Assembly: GCA_964428895.1 (NCBI GenBank)
Contig: CAYRZU010000008.1
Location: 1 to 64,000 of the forward strand
Direction of reading: 5' to 3'
Length of the DNA stretch: 64,000 bases
Source: HyVt-337 sp964428895
GTDB taxonomy: Bacteria > Planctomycetota > Phycisphaerae > SM23-33
In this document: positions 1 through 10,072 of the stretch, one piece after another
How the letters are laid out: each line of letters opens with the position of its first letter
Position numbering within the stretch: the first letter of the stretch is position 1
The notes under the pieces: model-generated
Databases searched by the model: none
What the model was told of the DNA's origin: nothing
What the model saw: only the letters and a program-made list of their open reading frames with translations
Translations under genes and position numbers: made by a program

Positions 1-137
1 AAACGATGCCTCATTATACATGAACTGGGGTACTCATCCGGGAAATCCGGGCTAAAAGGAGTCTAGGACACCGGCGCAGACTAGCCAAAGACGGGGCGCG
101 TCTTAATCCCCACTGTTATGGTCGGGCCGCGGGGGGG

Positions 138-2192
138 TTAACCTTTAGCCCAGAGGGTGAATCCGTCGAGCCCGCCGGTGTTGTTGGAGCCCAGGGTGTT
201 GTCCCACCCGCCGCCGATCCAACCGACCGAGCCGGTCTGGCCGACTACGTGGGTGCCGACGAACCGGTCGGCCGCCACGCCGAAGGCCTGGTCGGCGGCC
301 AGCCCACCCATGTAGGAACTCCACCCGTACACGCCGTTGGCGCTGAAGCGCACGATGAATCCGTCGAAGGTGCCGCCGCTAAAGACGGTGGCCCATCCGC
401 CGGAGACCCAACCGGTCGAGGAGGTGTAGCCGGCGGCGTAGATGTTGCCGTTGGCGTCGGCGGTCAGGGCCTGGACGTCGTCGAGGTTTGAGCCGCCCAC
501 GTAGGTACTCCACATATGGGCGCCGGTGGTCCGCATGGCGAAGACATAGCCGTCGGTGTTGCCGTTGTAGGTGGTGTCCCATCCGCCGACGGGCCAGGGG
601 GTGGAGGTGGTCGTGCCGCCGACATAGATGCGGTTGTTGATGCCGACGGTAACGCTGTTGGCCTCCTCCACACCGGTTCGGCCCAGGTAGCGCGACCAGA
701 TCAATCGTCCGCCGAAGGCGAACTTGGCCAGGAAGCCGTCTTGCGTGCCGCTGAGGGTCAAGTCCGCGCCGCGGAGCGTCCAGCCGGCCGAGCGTGTATT
801 GCCGCAGACCAGGATGTCGTTGCCGGGCAGGCGATTGTCGACCGCGACGGACTGGGCGGAGTCGATTTGGGCGCCGCCGAGGTAGCTGCCGCGGAGGAGT
901 TGGCCGTTGATCCAGAGGCGCGCGTAGAAGCCGTCCTGATTGCCGCCGTAGGTGGTGTCCGGCCCGGTGGTGATCCAGCCGGCCGAGTTGGTCAGGCCGG
1001 AGACGTGGACCGCTTCGTTGATGGAGGCGTCGACGCCGGTGGCTTCATCGAGGCCCGTCCCGCCCAGGTAGCCGCTCCAGACGAACTTGCCGGTTTGGCG
1101 CATCCGCAGCACGAACGCGTCGCGGGCGCCGTTATATGTCTGGTCGATGGCCGTGCCGGAGGTCCAGCCGGCCGATTCGGTCCAGCCAACCACGTAGACG
1201 CGGCCGCCCGGGCTGACGGTGACGCCGGTGGCTTCATCGGCTTGGGTGCCGCCCACGTAGGTCGTCCACAGGCGAACGGTCTTGCGGGTGTATTTGATGA
1301 CGAACGCGTCGCCGTTGCCGCCGTAGATGACGTCCCATCCGCCGGTGACCCAGCCGATCGAGAAGGTGCTGCCGACGGCGTAGAGGGCGTTGCCGGCGTC
1401 GCGGGTGATGGCGAGGGTGGTGTCGACGCCGTCGAGCCCCATGTAGGATCCCCAGGCCAGGATGGGGTCGATGGCCAGGTCGGCCGAGGGGTCAACGTCG
1501 CCCAGGTCGAAGCGGACGGCCCCGTCGTCGGCGATCACGAACGCGCTATCAACGGCCACGCGGACACCGTCGATCTCCTGGTAGGCGATGGGCGCATCGT
1601 CGATCAGTTCGCCGTCGCCGAGGTCCACGTGCAGGGCGCCGTCTTCATCCAGATAGACATCTTCGGCGCCGTCAAAGCGGACCGCGATCTGGGATGCGTC
1701 GGCCCCGGCGGCGAGGTGGTATTCGTACTTGAGGTTGGCCGGCTGACCGGAGACCCACAGGTCGATGCCGTCGTAGAGGCCTTCGTAGGCGAGCGTGCCG
1801 AAGGCGCGGGCGCCGTCGACCCAGCGCGAGACGTCCGAGCCCACGTGATAGTTGAATCGGCCAGGCTGGATGTCCAGGCCCACCGGGGCGATCGCCTGGG
1901 CGCCGTCGAAACGGATGTTGACGGTCTCGGCCGGCGCGTCGTCGGCGCCCAGGCCGACAAAGCTGAGCCCCTCGGCCGTCGCGGCCACGGCCGTGCTACC
2001 GGCGCGGTAGATGTAATGAACGTCCGCCTCCCACTGGCCGACGTTCTGGACGAACTCAGCCGGGGTGGGGTCGATGGCGTCGATCGCAGCCGCATCCAAC
2101 ATCCGACGCGGTTCGAGGGACTCCAGGCGAGGCCCCAGGGGTCGGTCGTGATCGGTCCGGGCCGTTGCGGTGCTGCGACGCGTCAAGAACAT
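138..2192 (-). CDS. LEPR-XLL / SBBP-repeat surface protein, copy 1
   Basis: Large secreted protein of 684 residues. The N-terminus is a basic stretch followed by LESLEPRRMLDAAA, the planctomycetal LEPR-XLL signature usually seen on exported surface proteins. Next comes a domain with the motif FVQNVGQW..VHYIY (residues about 47-62), found in front of SBBP-type repeats. From about residue 250 there are repeats of roughly 50-55 residues with cores like WSTYVGG and YNGNTDGYV, as expected of an SBBP beta-propeller. The protein ends in DGFTLWAKG. It is the last of four tandem paralogues on this strand. The 128-bp gap before it contains TATAAT on the coding strand at 2262-2267, so it may have its own promoter. 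The molecular role is unknown; surface adhesion or matrix formation is inference. Confidence 0.85.
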   Translation of the reverse strand: MFLTRRSTATARTDHDRPLGPRLESLEPRRMLDAAAIDAIDPTPAEFVQNVGQWEADVHYIYRAGSTAVAATAEGLSFVGLGADDAPAETVNIRFDGAQAIAPVGLDIQPGRFNYHVGSDVSRWVDGARAFGTLAYEGLYDGIDLWVSGQPANLKYEYHLAAGADASQIAVRFDGAEDVYLDEDGALHVDLGDGELIDDAPIAYQEIDGVRVAVDSAFVIADDGAVRFDLGDVDPSADLAIDPILAWGSYMGLDGVDTTLAITRDAGNALYAVGSTFSIGWVTGGWDVIYGGNGDAFVIKYTRKTVRLWTTYVGGTQADEATGVTVSPGGRVYVVGWTESAGWTSGTAIDQTYNGARDAFVLRMRQTGKFVWSGYLGGTGLDEATGVDASINEAVHVSGLTNSAGWITTGPDTTYGGNQDGFYARLWINGQLLRGSYLGGAQIDSAQSVAVDNRLPGNDILVCGNTRSAGWTLRGADLTLSGTQDGFLAKFAFGGRLIWSRYLGRTGVEEANSVTVGINNRIYVGGTTTSTPWPVGGWDTTYNGNTDGYVFAMRTTGAHMWSTYVGGSNLDDVQALTADANGNIYAAGYTSSTGWVSGGWATVFSGGTFDGFIVRFSANGVYGWSSYMGGLAADQAFGVAADRFVGTHVVGQTGSVGWIGGGWDNTLGSNNTGGLDGFTLWAKG

Positions 2193-2320
2193 AGCACACT
2201 CTCATTCCAGGAGGACGATGTGGAGCCGTCGCGCTGACGGCTGCCTCCGAGCTTATCGGCAATTATACCGCACGTTCACCGACATCTCTTGGGCCAAACC
2301 GGTCCCTCGCGCCACCGGGC

Positions 2321-4354
2321 CTATCGCTTGGCCCAGAGGGCAAAGCCGTCGGTCGTGCCGGTCAGGGAGGTATCGAACCCGCCGGTCAGCCAGCCGGACG
2401 ACATGGTGCCACCCACGATGTGAATGCCGTTGAAGGTGTCGGGCACCACGCCGTAGGCGCGGTCGAGGGCGCCGCCGCCCATGTAGCTGCTCCACTTGTG
2501 CGTTCCCATGGAGGTGAATCGGGCTGCAAATCCGTCGTCAACACCGTTGCTGGAGGTATCCCACCCGCCGGTGGCCCATCCGGCGCTGTTGCTGTGGCCG
2601 ACGACGTAGACGTCGCCGCGCGAATCGGCTGTGATGCCGTTGCCCTGGTCGGTGCCCGTGCCGCCCAAATAGGTGCTCCAGAGGTGCTGGCCGGTGGTCT
2701 TCATGCCGTAGACAAACCCGTCGCCGGTGGTGGCGTAGGAGGTGTCCCAGCCGCCGGAGGCCCAGGAGGCCGAGTGAGTGATCCCGGCGACATAGACCTT
2801 GTTGTTGGCGCCGACCGTGACGGCCAGGGCCCTTTCCTGTCCGCTGCCGCCGATGTAACGGCTCCAGACGTGCCTGCCGCCGGCGGCAAACTTGGTCAGG
2901 AAGCCGTCGGAATCGCCATTGAGGGTGGTGTCCTTGCCTTTCTTGGCCCAGCCAGCCGACCAGGTTTCCCCGCAGACCAGCACGTCGCCGCGGCCGTCGA
3001 CCGCGACGCCTTCGGCCTTATCCGCGTTGCCTCCGCCCAGGTAGCTTCCCCGGAGCAGCAGGCCGTTGACCCACACGCGGGCGTAGAAGCCGTCGCTCGT
3101 TCCGCCGTTATGGGTGGTGTCCGGCCCTTTGGGAATCCATCCGGCCGACGCGGTTTGGCCGGCGATGTGGACGGCCTCATTGGACGAGCACGTTACGGCC
3201 TTGGCTTCGTCGCTGCCCGATCCGCCCATGAAGCAGCTCCACGCATGCGTGCCGGTGCGCCGCAACCGGACGATGAAGATATCGCGGCTGCCGTTGTGGG
3301 TATGGTCGCCCACCCCGCCGCTGGTCCAATTGTCGCCGGTGGAAAAACCGACCACGTACACCCGCCCGGCGTTGCTGATGGCGATGCCGAAGGCTTCGTC
3401 TCGGCTGTCGCCGCCCAGGTAGGTGCTCCACAGGCGCGTGCCTTTGCGGGTGTACTTGATGACAAAGGCGTCGTTGTTGCCCCCGTAGGTGGTGTCGAAG
3501 CCGCCGGAGATCCAGCCGGTGCTGGTGGTGTAGCCGGTGGCGTAGACGCACTTGTAGGCGTCCAAGGTGACGGCGTAGGCGGTCTCCCCACCGCTGCCGC
3601 CGATGTAGGCGCCCCATTGAAGGCTGGGGTCGATCACCAGGTCGGCCGTCGGGTCGTAAGCGCCGAGTGTGAAGCTCACGCCGCCGTCAGCGCCGACGGC
3701 GAAGGCGCTGGCGACCGCCACGCGGACGCCGTCGATGTCCTGGTAAGCGATGGGCGCATCATCAATCAGTTCGCCTTCGCCGAGGTCGACGTGGAGCGCG
3801 CCGGTGTCATCGATGGTGATGTCTTCAGCGCCGTCGTAACGGACGATGATGTCGGCTGGGCTGGCCCCGGGGGCGAGGTGATATTCGTACTTGAGGTTGG
3901 CGGCGCCCCCGGAGACGAACAGATCGACGCCGTCGTAGAGACGTTCGTAGGTGATGGTGGCGAAGGCGCGCGCGCCGTCGATCCACCGGCTGCTGTCAGC
4001 GCCGACGTGGTAGTTGAATCGTCCGGGCGTTTGGTCCAGGCCGACCGGGGCGACCGCCGCGGCGCCGTCGAACCGCATGTTGACGGCCTCGGCCAGAATG
4101 TCAGCCTCTTCGGCGCCGGGTCGGAAGCCGACGAACGATAGGCCCCGCTCGGTAAAGGCTACGTTGGCGCCGCGCGTTCGGTAGACGTAGTGGATCTCGG
4201 TATCCCACTGGCCCAGATTCTCTACGAACTCGGCCGTGGCGGATTGACCCACCGGCACGGGCGCGGCCGCGTCCAACATCTTTCGGGGTTCGAGCGTTTC
4301 CAGGCGCGGTTGGTGGTGTCCTCGGGCCTTGGCGGGGCGTTGTCTGACGAACAT
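2321..4354 (-). CDS. LEPR-XLL / SBBP-repeat surface protein, copy 2
   Basis: Paralogue of the neighbouring SBBP-repeat proteins, 677 residues from the ATG chosen here. A GTG 15 nt upstream would add five residues, but AGGAGG sits 6 nt before this ATG, so MFVRQRP is the better start. The order is basic N-terminus, LETLEPRKMLDAAA, the FVENLGQWDTEIHY domain, then SBBP repeats to the end (DGFALWAKR). Only 19 nt separate it from copy 3 upstream, so the two are probably co-transcribed. Positions 3882-4096 are identical base for base with 5932-6146 in copy 3 while flanking parts clearly differ, which points to recent gene conversion. Exported surface or matrix location is inferred from the LEPR-XLL motif. 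Confidence 0.85.
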   Translation of the reverse strand: MFVRQRPAKARGHHQPRLETLEPRKMLDAAAPVPVGQSATAEFVENLGQWDTEIHYVYRTRGANVAFTERGLSFVGFRPGAEEADILAEAVNMRFDGAAAVAPVGLDQTPGRFNYHVGADSSRWIDGARAFATITYERLYDGVDLFVSGGAANLKYEYHLAPGASPADIIVRYDGAEDITIDDTGALHVDLGEGELIDDAPIAYQDIDGVRVAVASAFAVGADGGVSFTLGAYDPTADLVIDPSLQWGAYIGGSGGETAYAVTLDAYKCVYATGYTTSTGWISGGFDTTYGGNNDAFVIKYTRKGTRLWSTYLGGDSRDEAFGIAISNAGRVYVVGFSTGDNWTSGGVGDHTHNGSRDIFIVRLRRTGTHAWSCFMGGSGSDEAKAVTCSSNEAVHIAGQTASAGWIPKGPDTTHNGGTSDGFYARVWVNGLLLRGSYLGGGNADKAEGVAVDGRGDVLVCGETWSAGWAKKGKDTTLNGDSDGFLTKFAAGGRHVWSRYIGGSGQERALAVTVGANNKVYVAGITHSASWASGGWDTSYATTGDGFVYGMKTTGQHLWSTYLGGTGTDQGNGITADSRGDVYVVGHSNSAGWATGGWDTSSNGVDDGFAARFTSMGTHKWSSYMGGGALDRAYGVVPDTFNGIHIVGGTMSSGWLTGGFDTSLTGTTDGFALWAKR

Positions 4355-4373
4355 GATTGCCTCCTGCACGGGC

Positions 4374-6419
4374 CTATCGTTTGGCCCAGAGGGTAAAGCC
4401 GTCCGTGTAGCCGGTCAGGACGTCGTCGCCGCCGCCGGTGAGCCAGCCGGCGGAGGCCGTCTGGCCGACGATATGAACGCCGTTGAAGGTGTCGGGCACC
4501 ACGCCATAGGCGTAGTCGGCGTCGGTTCCTCCCAGGAAGGAACTCCAACGGTGGGCCCCCATGGCGGAGAATCGCGCCACGAACCCGTCCGTGTCGCCGT
4601 TGTAGGTGGTGTCCCATCCGCCGGAGGTCCACCCGCCCAACCCGGTCTCGCCGACGACGTAGACATCGCCGCGGTTGTCCACGGTGATGGCGTGGCCGAT
4701 GTCGTCCTGGGTCCCGCCAAGGTAGGTGCTCCACAGGTGCTGGCCGGTGGTCTTCATGGCGTAGACGAACCCATCCTTGGCGCCGTCATACGTCGTGTCC
4801 CATCCGCCGGAAATCCAGGAGTCCGAGAAGGTCTCTCCGGTAACGTAGATCTTGTTGTTGGCGCCGATGGCGACGGCGAAGGCTTGATCGCCGGCAGACC
4901 CTCCGATGAAGCGCGACCAGACGTGGCGTCCGCTGGCGGCGAACTTGGTCAGGAAACCGTCGGAATTGCCGCCTAAGGTGGTGTCCTTGCCCTTCTTGAC
5001 CCAACCGGACGATTCAGTGTAGCCGCAGACCAGCGCGTCGCCGCGGCCGTCGACGGCAATTCCGTTGGCCCGTTCGATATTGGCTCCGCCGAGGTAACTG
5101 CCGCGGAGCGTCTTTCCGTTGACCCACAGGCGGGCGTAGAAGCCGTCGCCGCCGCCGGCGTAGGTGGTGTCCGAGCCTTTGGTGATCCAGCCGGACGACC
5201 AGGTTTCCCCGGCGACGTGGATGGCTTCGTTGGCCGAGCAGGCGATGGCGTGAGTCTTGTCCCAGCCCGCCCCGCCGAGGTAGCAGCTCCAAACATGTGT
5301 GCCCGTTTGCCTCAGTCTGGCCACGAAGCCGTCCCAGCTACCGTTGTGGCTGTGGTCGCCCACCCCGCCGCTGGCCCACCCACCGGCATCGGTCCGGCCG
5401 GCAACATAGATCCTCCCGGCGTCGCTGACGGCGATGCCGAAGCCCGCGTCGTAGTCGCTGCCGCCGAGATACGTACTCCACAGGCGCGTGCCTTTGCGGG
5501 TGTATTTGATGACGAAGGCGTCGCCGTTGCCGCCGTAAGTGGTGTCGAAGCCGCCGATGGTCCAGCCGGGACTGCTGGTGTAGCCCGTGGTGTAGACGCA
5601 CCTGTTGGCGTCCATGGTGGTGGCAAGGGCCGTCTCGAGCGTGATACCGCCGATGTAGGCGCCCCACTGGACGGCCGGGTCGATGACCAGGTCGACCGTC
5701 GGGTCGTACTCGCCCAGGGCAAAGCTCACCGCGCCGTCGGCGCCGATTGCGAACGCGCTGTCGACGGCCACGCGGACGCCGTCGATGTTCTGGTAGCTGA
5801 CTGGGGCGTCGTCGATCAGTTCGCCTTCACCCAGATCGACGTGCAGCGCGCCGGCGTCGTCGAGATAGACATCCTCGGCGCCGTCGTAGCGGACGACGAT
5901 GTCGCCCGGGTCGGCCCCGGCCGCGACGTGGTATTCGTACTTGAGGTTGGCGGCGCCCCCGGAGACGAACAGATCGACGCCGTCGTAGAGACGTTCGTAG
6001 GTGATGGTGGCGAAGGCGCGCGCGCCGTCGATCCACCGGCTGCTGTCAGCGCCGACGTGGTAGTTGAATCGTCCGGGCGTTTGGTCCAGGCCGACCGGGG
6101 CGACCGCCGCGGCGCCGTCGAACCGCATGTTGACGGCCTCGGCCAGGAGGTCGGTCTCATTCGCGCCGGGTCGGAAACCCACGAAGCTCAGCCCTTCTTC
6201 GGTGAAGGCCACGTTGGCGTTGCCGGTTCGGTAGAGGTAGTGGATCTCGGAGTCCCACTGGCCCAGATTCTCCACGAAGTCGGCGGTCGTGGTCTGGAGC
6301 ATCGGGACGGGCGTGGCCGCATCCAACATTCGTCGGGGTTCGAGCGTTTCCAGGCAGGGGGTGCGATGGGGCCGGTTTCCCGATCCGTCCTGCCCGGCCC
6401 GGTGCTTGTGGATAAACAT
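4374..6419 (-). CDS. LEPR-XLL / SBBP-repeat surface protein, copy 3
   Basis: Third member of the tandem array, 681 residues. It starts MFIHKHRAGQ with GGAGA about 8 nt upstream, then LETLEPRRMLDAAT, the FVENLGQWDSEIHY domain and a run of SBBP repeats ending DGFTLWAKR. The repeats share alternating cores such as LWSTYLGG and TTYGGNGDAFV, typical of a beta-propeller made of near-identical blades. It lies 25 nt downstream of the damaged copy 4 and 19 nt upstream of copy 2, so it is probably part of one transcript. It shares the 215-bp identical tract with copy 2. No catalytic motif is visible; a structural surface role is inference. Confidence 0.85.
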   Translation of the reverse strand: MFIHKHRAGQDGSGNRPHRTPCLETLEPRRMLDAATPVPMLQTTTADFVENLGQWDSEIHYLYRTGNANVAFTEEGLSFVGFRPGANETDLLAEAVNMRFDGAAAVAPVGLDQTPGRFNYHVGADSSRWIDGARAFATITYERLYDGVDLFVSGGAANLKYEYHVAAGADPGDIVVRYDGAEDVYLDDAGALHVDLGEGELIDDAPVSYQNIDGVRVAVDSAFAIGADGAVSFALGEYDPTVDLVIDPAVQWGAYIGGITLETALATTMDANRCVYTTGYTSSPGWTIGGFDTTYGGNGDAFVIKYTRKGTRLWSTYLGGSDYDAGFGIAVSDAGRIYVAGRTDAGGWASGGVGDHSHNGSWDGFVARLRQTGTHVWSCYLGGAGWDKTHAIACSANEAIHVAGETWSSGWITKGSDTTYAGGGDGFYARLWVNGKTLRGSYLGGANIERANGIAVDGRGDALVCGYTESSGWVKKGKDTTLGGNSDGFLTKFAASGRHVWSRFIGGSAGDQAFAVAIGANNKIYVTGETFSDSWISGGWDTTYDGAKDGFVYAMKTTGQHLWSTYLGGTQDDIGHAITVDNRGDVYVVGETGLGGWTSGGWDTTYNGDTDGFVARFSAMGAHRWSSFLGGTDADYAYGVVPDTFNGVHIVGQTASAGWLTGGGDDVLTGYTDGFTLWAKR

Positions 6420-6444
6420 AAGGGTCTCCGTGAAGCCGTGGGCC

Positions 6445-8407
6445 TCACCGCTTGGTCCAGAGGGTAAAGCCGTCCTGGTCGCCGCTGAGGACGTTGTCGA
6501 ACCCGCCGGTCAGCCAGCCAGACGAGAACGTGACGCCGACGATGTGAACGCCGTTGTAGGTGTCCGGGGCCACGGCCCAGGCGCGATCAAATTCCCCGCC
6601 GCCCATGTAGGTGCTCCAGCGATGGGTCCCCATGGACGTGAAGCGGGCGGCGAATCCGTCGGTACTGGTGTTGTAGGAGGTGTCCCATCCGCCGGAGGGC
6701 CATCCGCCGCCGCTGCCGGTGTCGCCGACGACATAGACGTCTCCGCGCGAATCCGTGGTGATGCCCCATGCCGCGTCCGACCCGCCGCCTCCCAAATACG
6801 TGCTCCAAAGGTGCTGGCCGGTGGTCTTCATGGCGTAGACGAACGCGTCGCCGACGGAGGAGTAGCTGGTGTCCCACCCGCCGGAGGCCCAGCTCGCCGA
6901 GTGGGTCTTGCCGGCCACGTAGATCTTGTTGTTGGCGCCGATGGCCACGCTGTTGCCGTAATCGCCGCCGCTGCCGCCGATATGGCGGGTCCACACGTGC
7001 TTGCCGCCGGCGGCGAACTTGGTCAGGAAGCCGTCTTGCGTGCCGCCCAAGGTGGTGTCTTTGCCTCGGATGGCCCAGTTGTCGGACCAGGTCTCGCCGC
7101 AGACAAGCACGTCACCTCGGCCGTCAACGGCGACGCCGTTGGCCATGTCGTTCGCCGACCCGCCGATGTAACTGCCGCGGAGGGTCCTCCCGTTGACCCA
7201 CATTCGCGCGTAGAAGCCGTCGTCGGCGCCATTGTGGGTGGTGTCCGGGCCCTTAGTGATCCAGCCGGCCGAGGTGGTCTCGCTGGCGATGTGGACGGCC
7301 TCATTGGGTGAGCAGACGACCGCGTTGGCTTCGTCCGAGCCCGTTCCGCCCAGGAAGCAACTCCACACGTGGGTGCCGGTCCGCCGCAGGCGCGCCACGA
7401 AGGCGTCTCGGCTGCCGTTGTGGGTGTGGTCGCCCACGCCGCCGGAGGTCCAGTTGTTTCCGTCCGTGCGCCCGACCACGTACAGGCGCCCGGCGTCGCT
7501 GAGGGCCACCCCGTAGGCGTAGTCGGTGTCCGTGCCGCCCAAGTAGGTGCCCCACAGGCGCACACCCTTGCGGGTGTATTTGAGGACGAACGCGTCCTGG
7601 TTGCCGTTGTGGCTCATGTCGAATCCGCCGGAGAACCACGCGGTGGCCGACATCGTGTAGCCGACCGCATAGACGCATCGGTCGGAGTGGAGGGTCACGT
7701 CATAGGCGACTTCAACATCGCTGCCGCCGACGTAAGCGCCCCATTGGACGGCCGGGTCGATCACCAGGTCGACCGTCGGGTCATAGTCGCCCAGCGTGAA
7801 GCCGACGGCGCCGTTGTCGCCGATTGCGAACGCGCTATCGACGGCCACGCGGACGCCGTCGATGTCTTGGTAGGCGATGGGTGCGTCGTCGATCAGTTCG
7901 CCTTCGCCGAGATCGACGTGCAACGCGCCGGCGTCATCGACCGTGACACCCTCGGCCCCGTCGTAGCGGACCAGAATGTCACCCGGGTCGGCACCGGGCG
8001 CGACGTGGTATTCGTATTTCAAGTTGGCGCTGCCGCCGGAGACAAACAGATCGACGCCGTCGTACAGCCCGTCATAAGCGACCGTGCCGAACACTCGGGC
8101 TCGGTCGACCCAGCCGGACGGGTCGTCCCCGAGATGGTAGTTGTAGCGCATGCGCGCAACGTCCAGACCGGTTGGCGCCACAGCCGCGGCGCCGTCGAAC
8201 CGCATGTTGACGGCCTCGGCCAGGAGGTCGGCGCTATCGCCCTCTTGGCGGTAACCCACGAACGACAGGCCTTGCTCGGTGAAGGCCACGTTGGCGCCGC
8301 GGGTGCGGTAGAGATAGTGGATCTCGGAATCCCACTGCCCGAGGTTCTCCACGAACTCCGCAGCCGCTGACCGCGCGCTGCCCGGATGTGCGTCGTCGGA
8401 CGATCAT
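6445..8407 (-). pseudogene. SBBP-repeat surface protein copy 4, N-terminus deleted and frameshifted
   Basis: Fourth paralogue. The body from FVENLGQWDSEIHY through the SBBP repeats to DGFTLWTKR is intact (about 640 codons). The expected start, ATG at 8407 preceded by GGGAGA, begins MIVRRRTSGQRAVSG like the start of copy 2, but it is in another frame from the body. The LEPR-XLL segment that should lie between is missing. An ATG inside the body at 8352 could start a 635-residue protein, but it has no upstream Shine-Dalgarno and would begin inside the conserved domain without an export signal. The gene is therefore probably dead or makes a non-exported fragment. A sequencing error could explain a frameshift but not the missing 35-40 codons. 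Confidence 0.65.
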
Positions 8408-8629
8408 GATCGTCTCCCGCAAGAGGTTCAGACATCTGCTGCCCTGGTCGAAGGGGTCCCTCCCTTCCTGGACATCCCTGATCTGCGGCGGCCACAAAAT
8501 ACCCGATTGCCACCATTGAGTATTCTACGGATAACGGCCTCGCTCCGCAAGATCGGCCGGTCGTTGCGGGGCGCCTGCGGCCCACATAGCCTCTGGTCGC
8601 CGGCCGCTCGTGGCGGTAGACTCTTCGCC

Positions 8630-9979
8630 ATGGCTGACAAAGACAATGTCCAATTCTTCGAGGCCGATCTGGCTCAGCATCTCATCTTCACCCCCCACGA
8701 GCAGGTCGTGCTCAACACCATCAATCAACAAGTGGCTGAGGAAAGCTCCCTGGCCGACATCCTGGACTTCCTGTTCGCCGCGACGCAGGAGGTCTGCCCC
8801 TGCGATCGGTTGGCGCTGGGGTTCGTGGAGGACGAAGCCGCCCGAATCGTCTCCGGCGAGGTCCGAACCAACTACGAGCCCGTGATGCTCCAGAAGGGCT
8901 ACGCCGAGGACCTGTCCACGTCCAGCCTGGCTCACGTGATCGACAACAGCGAGGTCCGCCTGATCCGCGACCTGAAGACCTATCACGACGATCATCCCGA
9001 AAGCCGCACCACCGGGCTGGTCCTGAAGGAAGGCATTCGGTCGTCGATGACGTGTCCGCTCCGCGTGGCCGGCCGAAACGTGGGCGTGCTGTTCCGCAGC
9101 TCGACCAAACCCAACGCCTACGACCCGCAAGCGGTGGGCATGCACCTGGCGGTGACCGAACGCGTCAGCCGCGCCGTTGAACGCGCTTACACCAACGCCA
9201 AAGCCGCCCGGGCCTACAACTCCTACATGGAGATGCTCAGCTTCGTCACCCACGAACTGAAGAGCCCGGTTTCGTCGATCATCATGGACGCCGACATGCT
9301 GCTGCAGGGCTACATGGGCGACCTGGAAGAAAAGCAAAAGCAACGCATCGAGCGCATGGTCAGCCGCGGCCGCTATCTGCTGAGCCTGGTCGGCGAATAC
9401 CTCAACCTCTCGCGGATGGAAACCGGCGAACTGAAGCTCAACACTCGCGACGACGTCGACCCGATCGTCCAATTGGCCGAAAACGCCATCGACCTGATCG
9501 GCCCGCAACTGACCCAGCGCGAAATGACGCTGGAGAAGGACTTCGGCTATTCCGGCGGCGACGTGGTGGAGTGCGACCCGGACCTGATGCAGATCGTGCT
9601 GGTCAACTTCCTATCCAACGGCGTCAAGTACGGCCGGCGGGGCGGCAAGATCCGCTTCACCGTAAAGCCGAAGGATGGGCACTGGCATATCAGTGTCTGG
9701 AACGAGGGGCCGGGCTTTTCGCCCGAGCAGCGGTTCAAGCTGTTCCACAAGTTCTCGCGCCTCGACGACCCCGAGCTGAAGCGCCAAAAGGGCACGGGTG
9801 TTGGTCTCTACACGGTCTGGCGCGTGGTGCAACTGCACGGCGGACGCGTCACCGCCAACAGCGAGCACGGCAGTTGGGCCGAGTTCTCCGTGGACATCCC
9901 CCAACCCCTGCCGGAAGTCGGCGAGATCGAACCCGGCACCGGCGGCCAGCAGACCGAAGCCGACCAGACGTCGTCGTAG
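8630..9979 (+). CDS. GAF-domain sensor histidine kinase (orphan)
   Basis: Cytoplasmic two-component kinase of 449 residues with no membrane segment. A GAF-like sensor spans about residues 25-185. The HisKA phosphoacceptor is H208 in FVTHELKSP. The HATPase domain shows an N-box around N330 (NFLSNGVKYG), G1 NEGPGFS at 358-364 and G2 GTGVGLY at 388-394. The start at 8630 is chosen because homology begins right after it. No Shine-Dalgarno is visible; instead TAGACT lies 7 nt before the ATG, so the mRNA may be leaderless. No response regulator is adjacent, so the partner is unknown. The stop codon lies inside a REP-like hairpin. Confidence 0.9.
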   Translation: MADKDNVQFFEADLAQHLIFTPHEQVVLNTINQQVAEESSLADILDFLFAATQEVCPCDRLALGFVEDEAARIVSGEVRTNYEPVMLQKGYAEDLSTSSLAHVIDNSEVRLIRDLKTYHDDHPESRTTGLVLKEGIRSSMTCPLRVAGRNVGVLFRSSTKPNAYDPQAVGMHLAVTERVSRAVERAYTNAKAARAYNSYMEMLSFVTHELKSPVSSIIMDADMLLQGYMGDLEEKQKQRIERMVSRGRYLLSLVGEYLNLSRMETGELKLNTRDDVDPIVQLAENAIDLIGPQLTQREMTLEKDFGYSGGDVVECDPDLMQIVLVNFLSNGVKYGRRGGKIRFTVKPKDGHWHISVWNEGPGFSPEQRFKLFHKFSRLDDPELKRQKGTGVGLYTVWRVVQLHGGRVTANSEHGSWAEFSVDIPQPLPEVGEIEPGTGGQQTEADQTSS

Positions 9980-9996
9980 GGCGGGCTGTGCCCGCC
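9976..9996 (+). repeat. REP-like palindrome with GTAG head
   Basis: GTAG followed by a perfect 7-bp stem, GGCGGGC/GCCCGCC, with loop TGT. The GTAG tetranucleotide plus GC hairpin is the layout of REP elements mobilised by RAYT transposases, one of which is encoded at 53377-53928. The element overlaps the stop codon of the histidine kinase gene. The stem sequence differs from the REPs around the RAYT gene, so membership of the same family is tentative. Confidence 0.5.
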
Positions 9997-10017
9997 AGGT
10001 AACGGCAGCAGCGGCGA

Positions 10018-10038
10018 ATACCTCATGACATGAGGTAT
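10018..10038. terminator. Perfect hairpin between convergent genes
   Basis: ATACCTCAT, loop GAC, ATGAGGTAT: a perfect 9-bp inverted repeat between the convergent kinase and ICMT-like genes. No T-run follows on either strand, so a bidirectional terminator or 3'-end stabiliser is only suggested by its location. Confidence 0.4.
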
Positions 10039-10072
10039 CGTCCGCTCGTAGCTAGTGGGGGCGCTCCCATCG

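Noticed and set aside
1..137. Left end of the window as a gene
   Set aside because: No open frame with a start signal and no hairpin or repeat was recognised; it is just the 3' flank of SBBP copy 1.
516..4141. Two plus-strand open frames of 573 codons opposite SBBP copies 1 and 2
   Set aside because: They are antisense shadows caused by high GC and repeated codons; they have Val/Gly/Ala-rich compositions, no domain and no ribosome-binding site, while the minus-strand proteins are clearly conserved.
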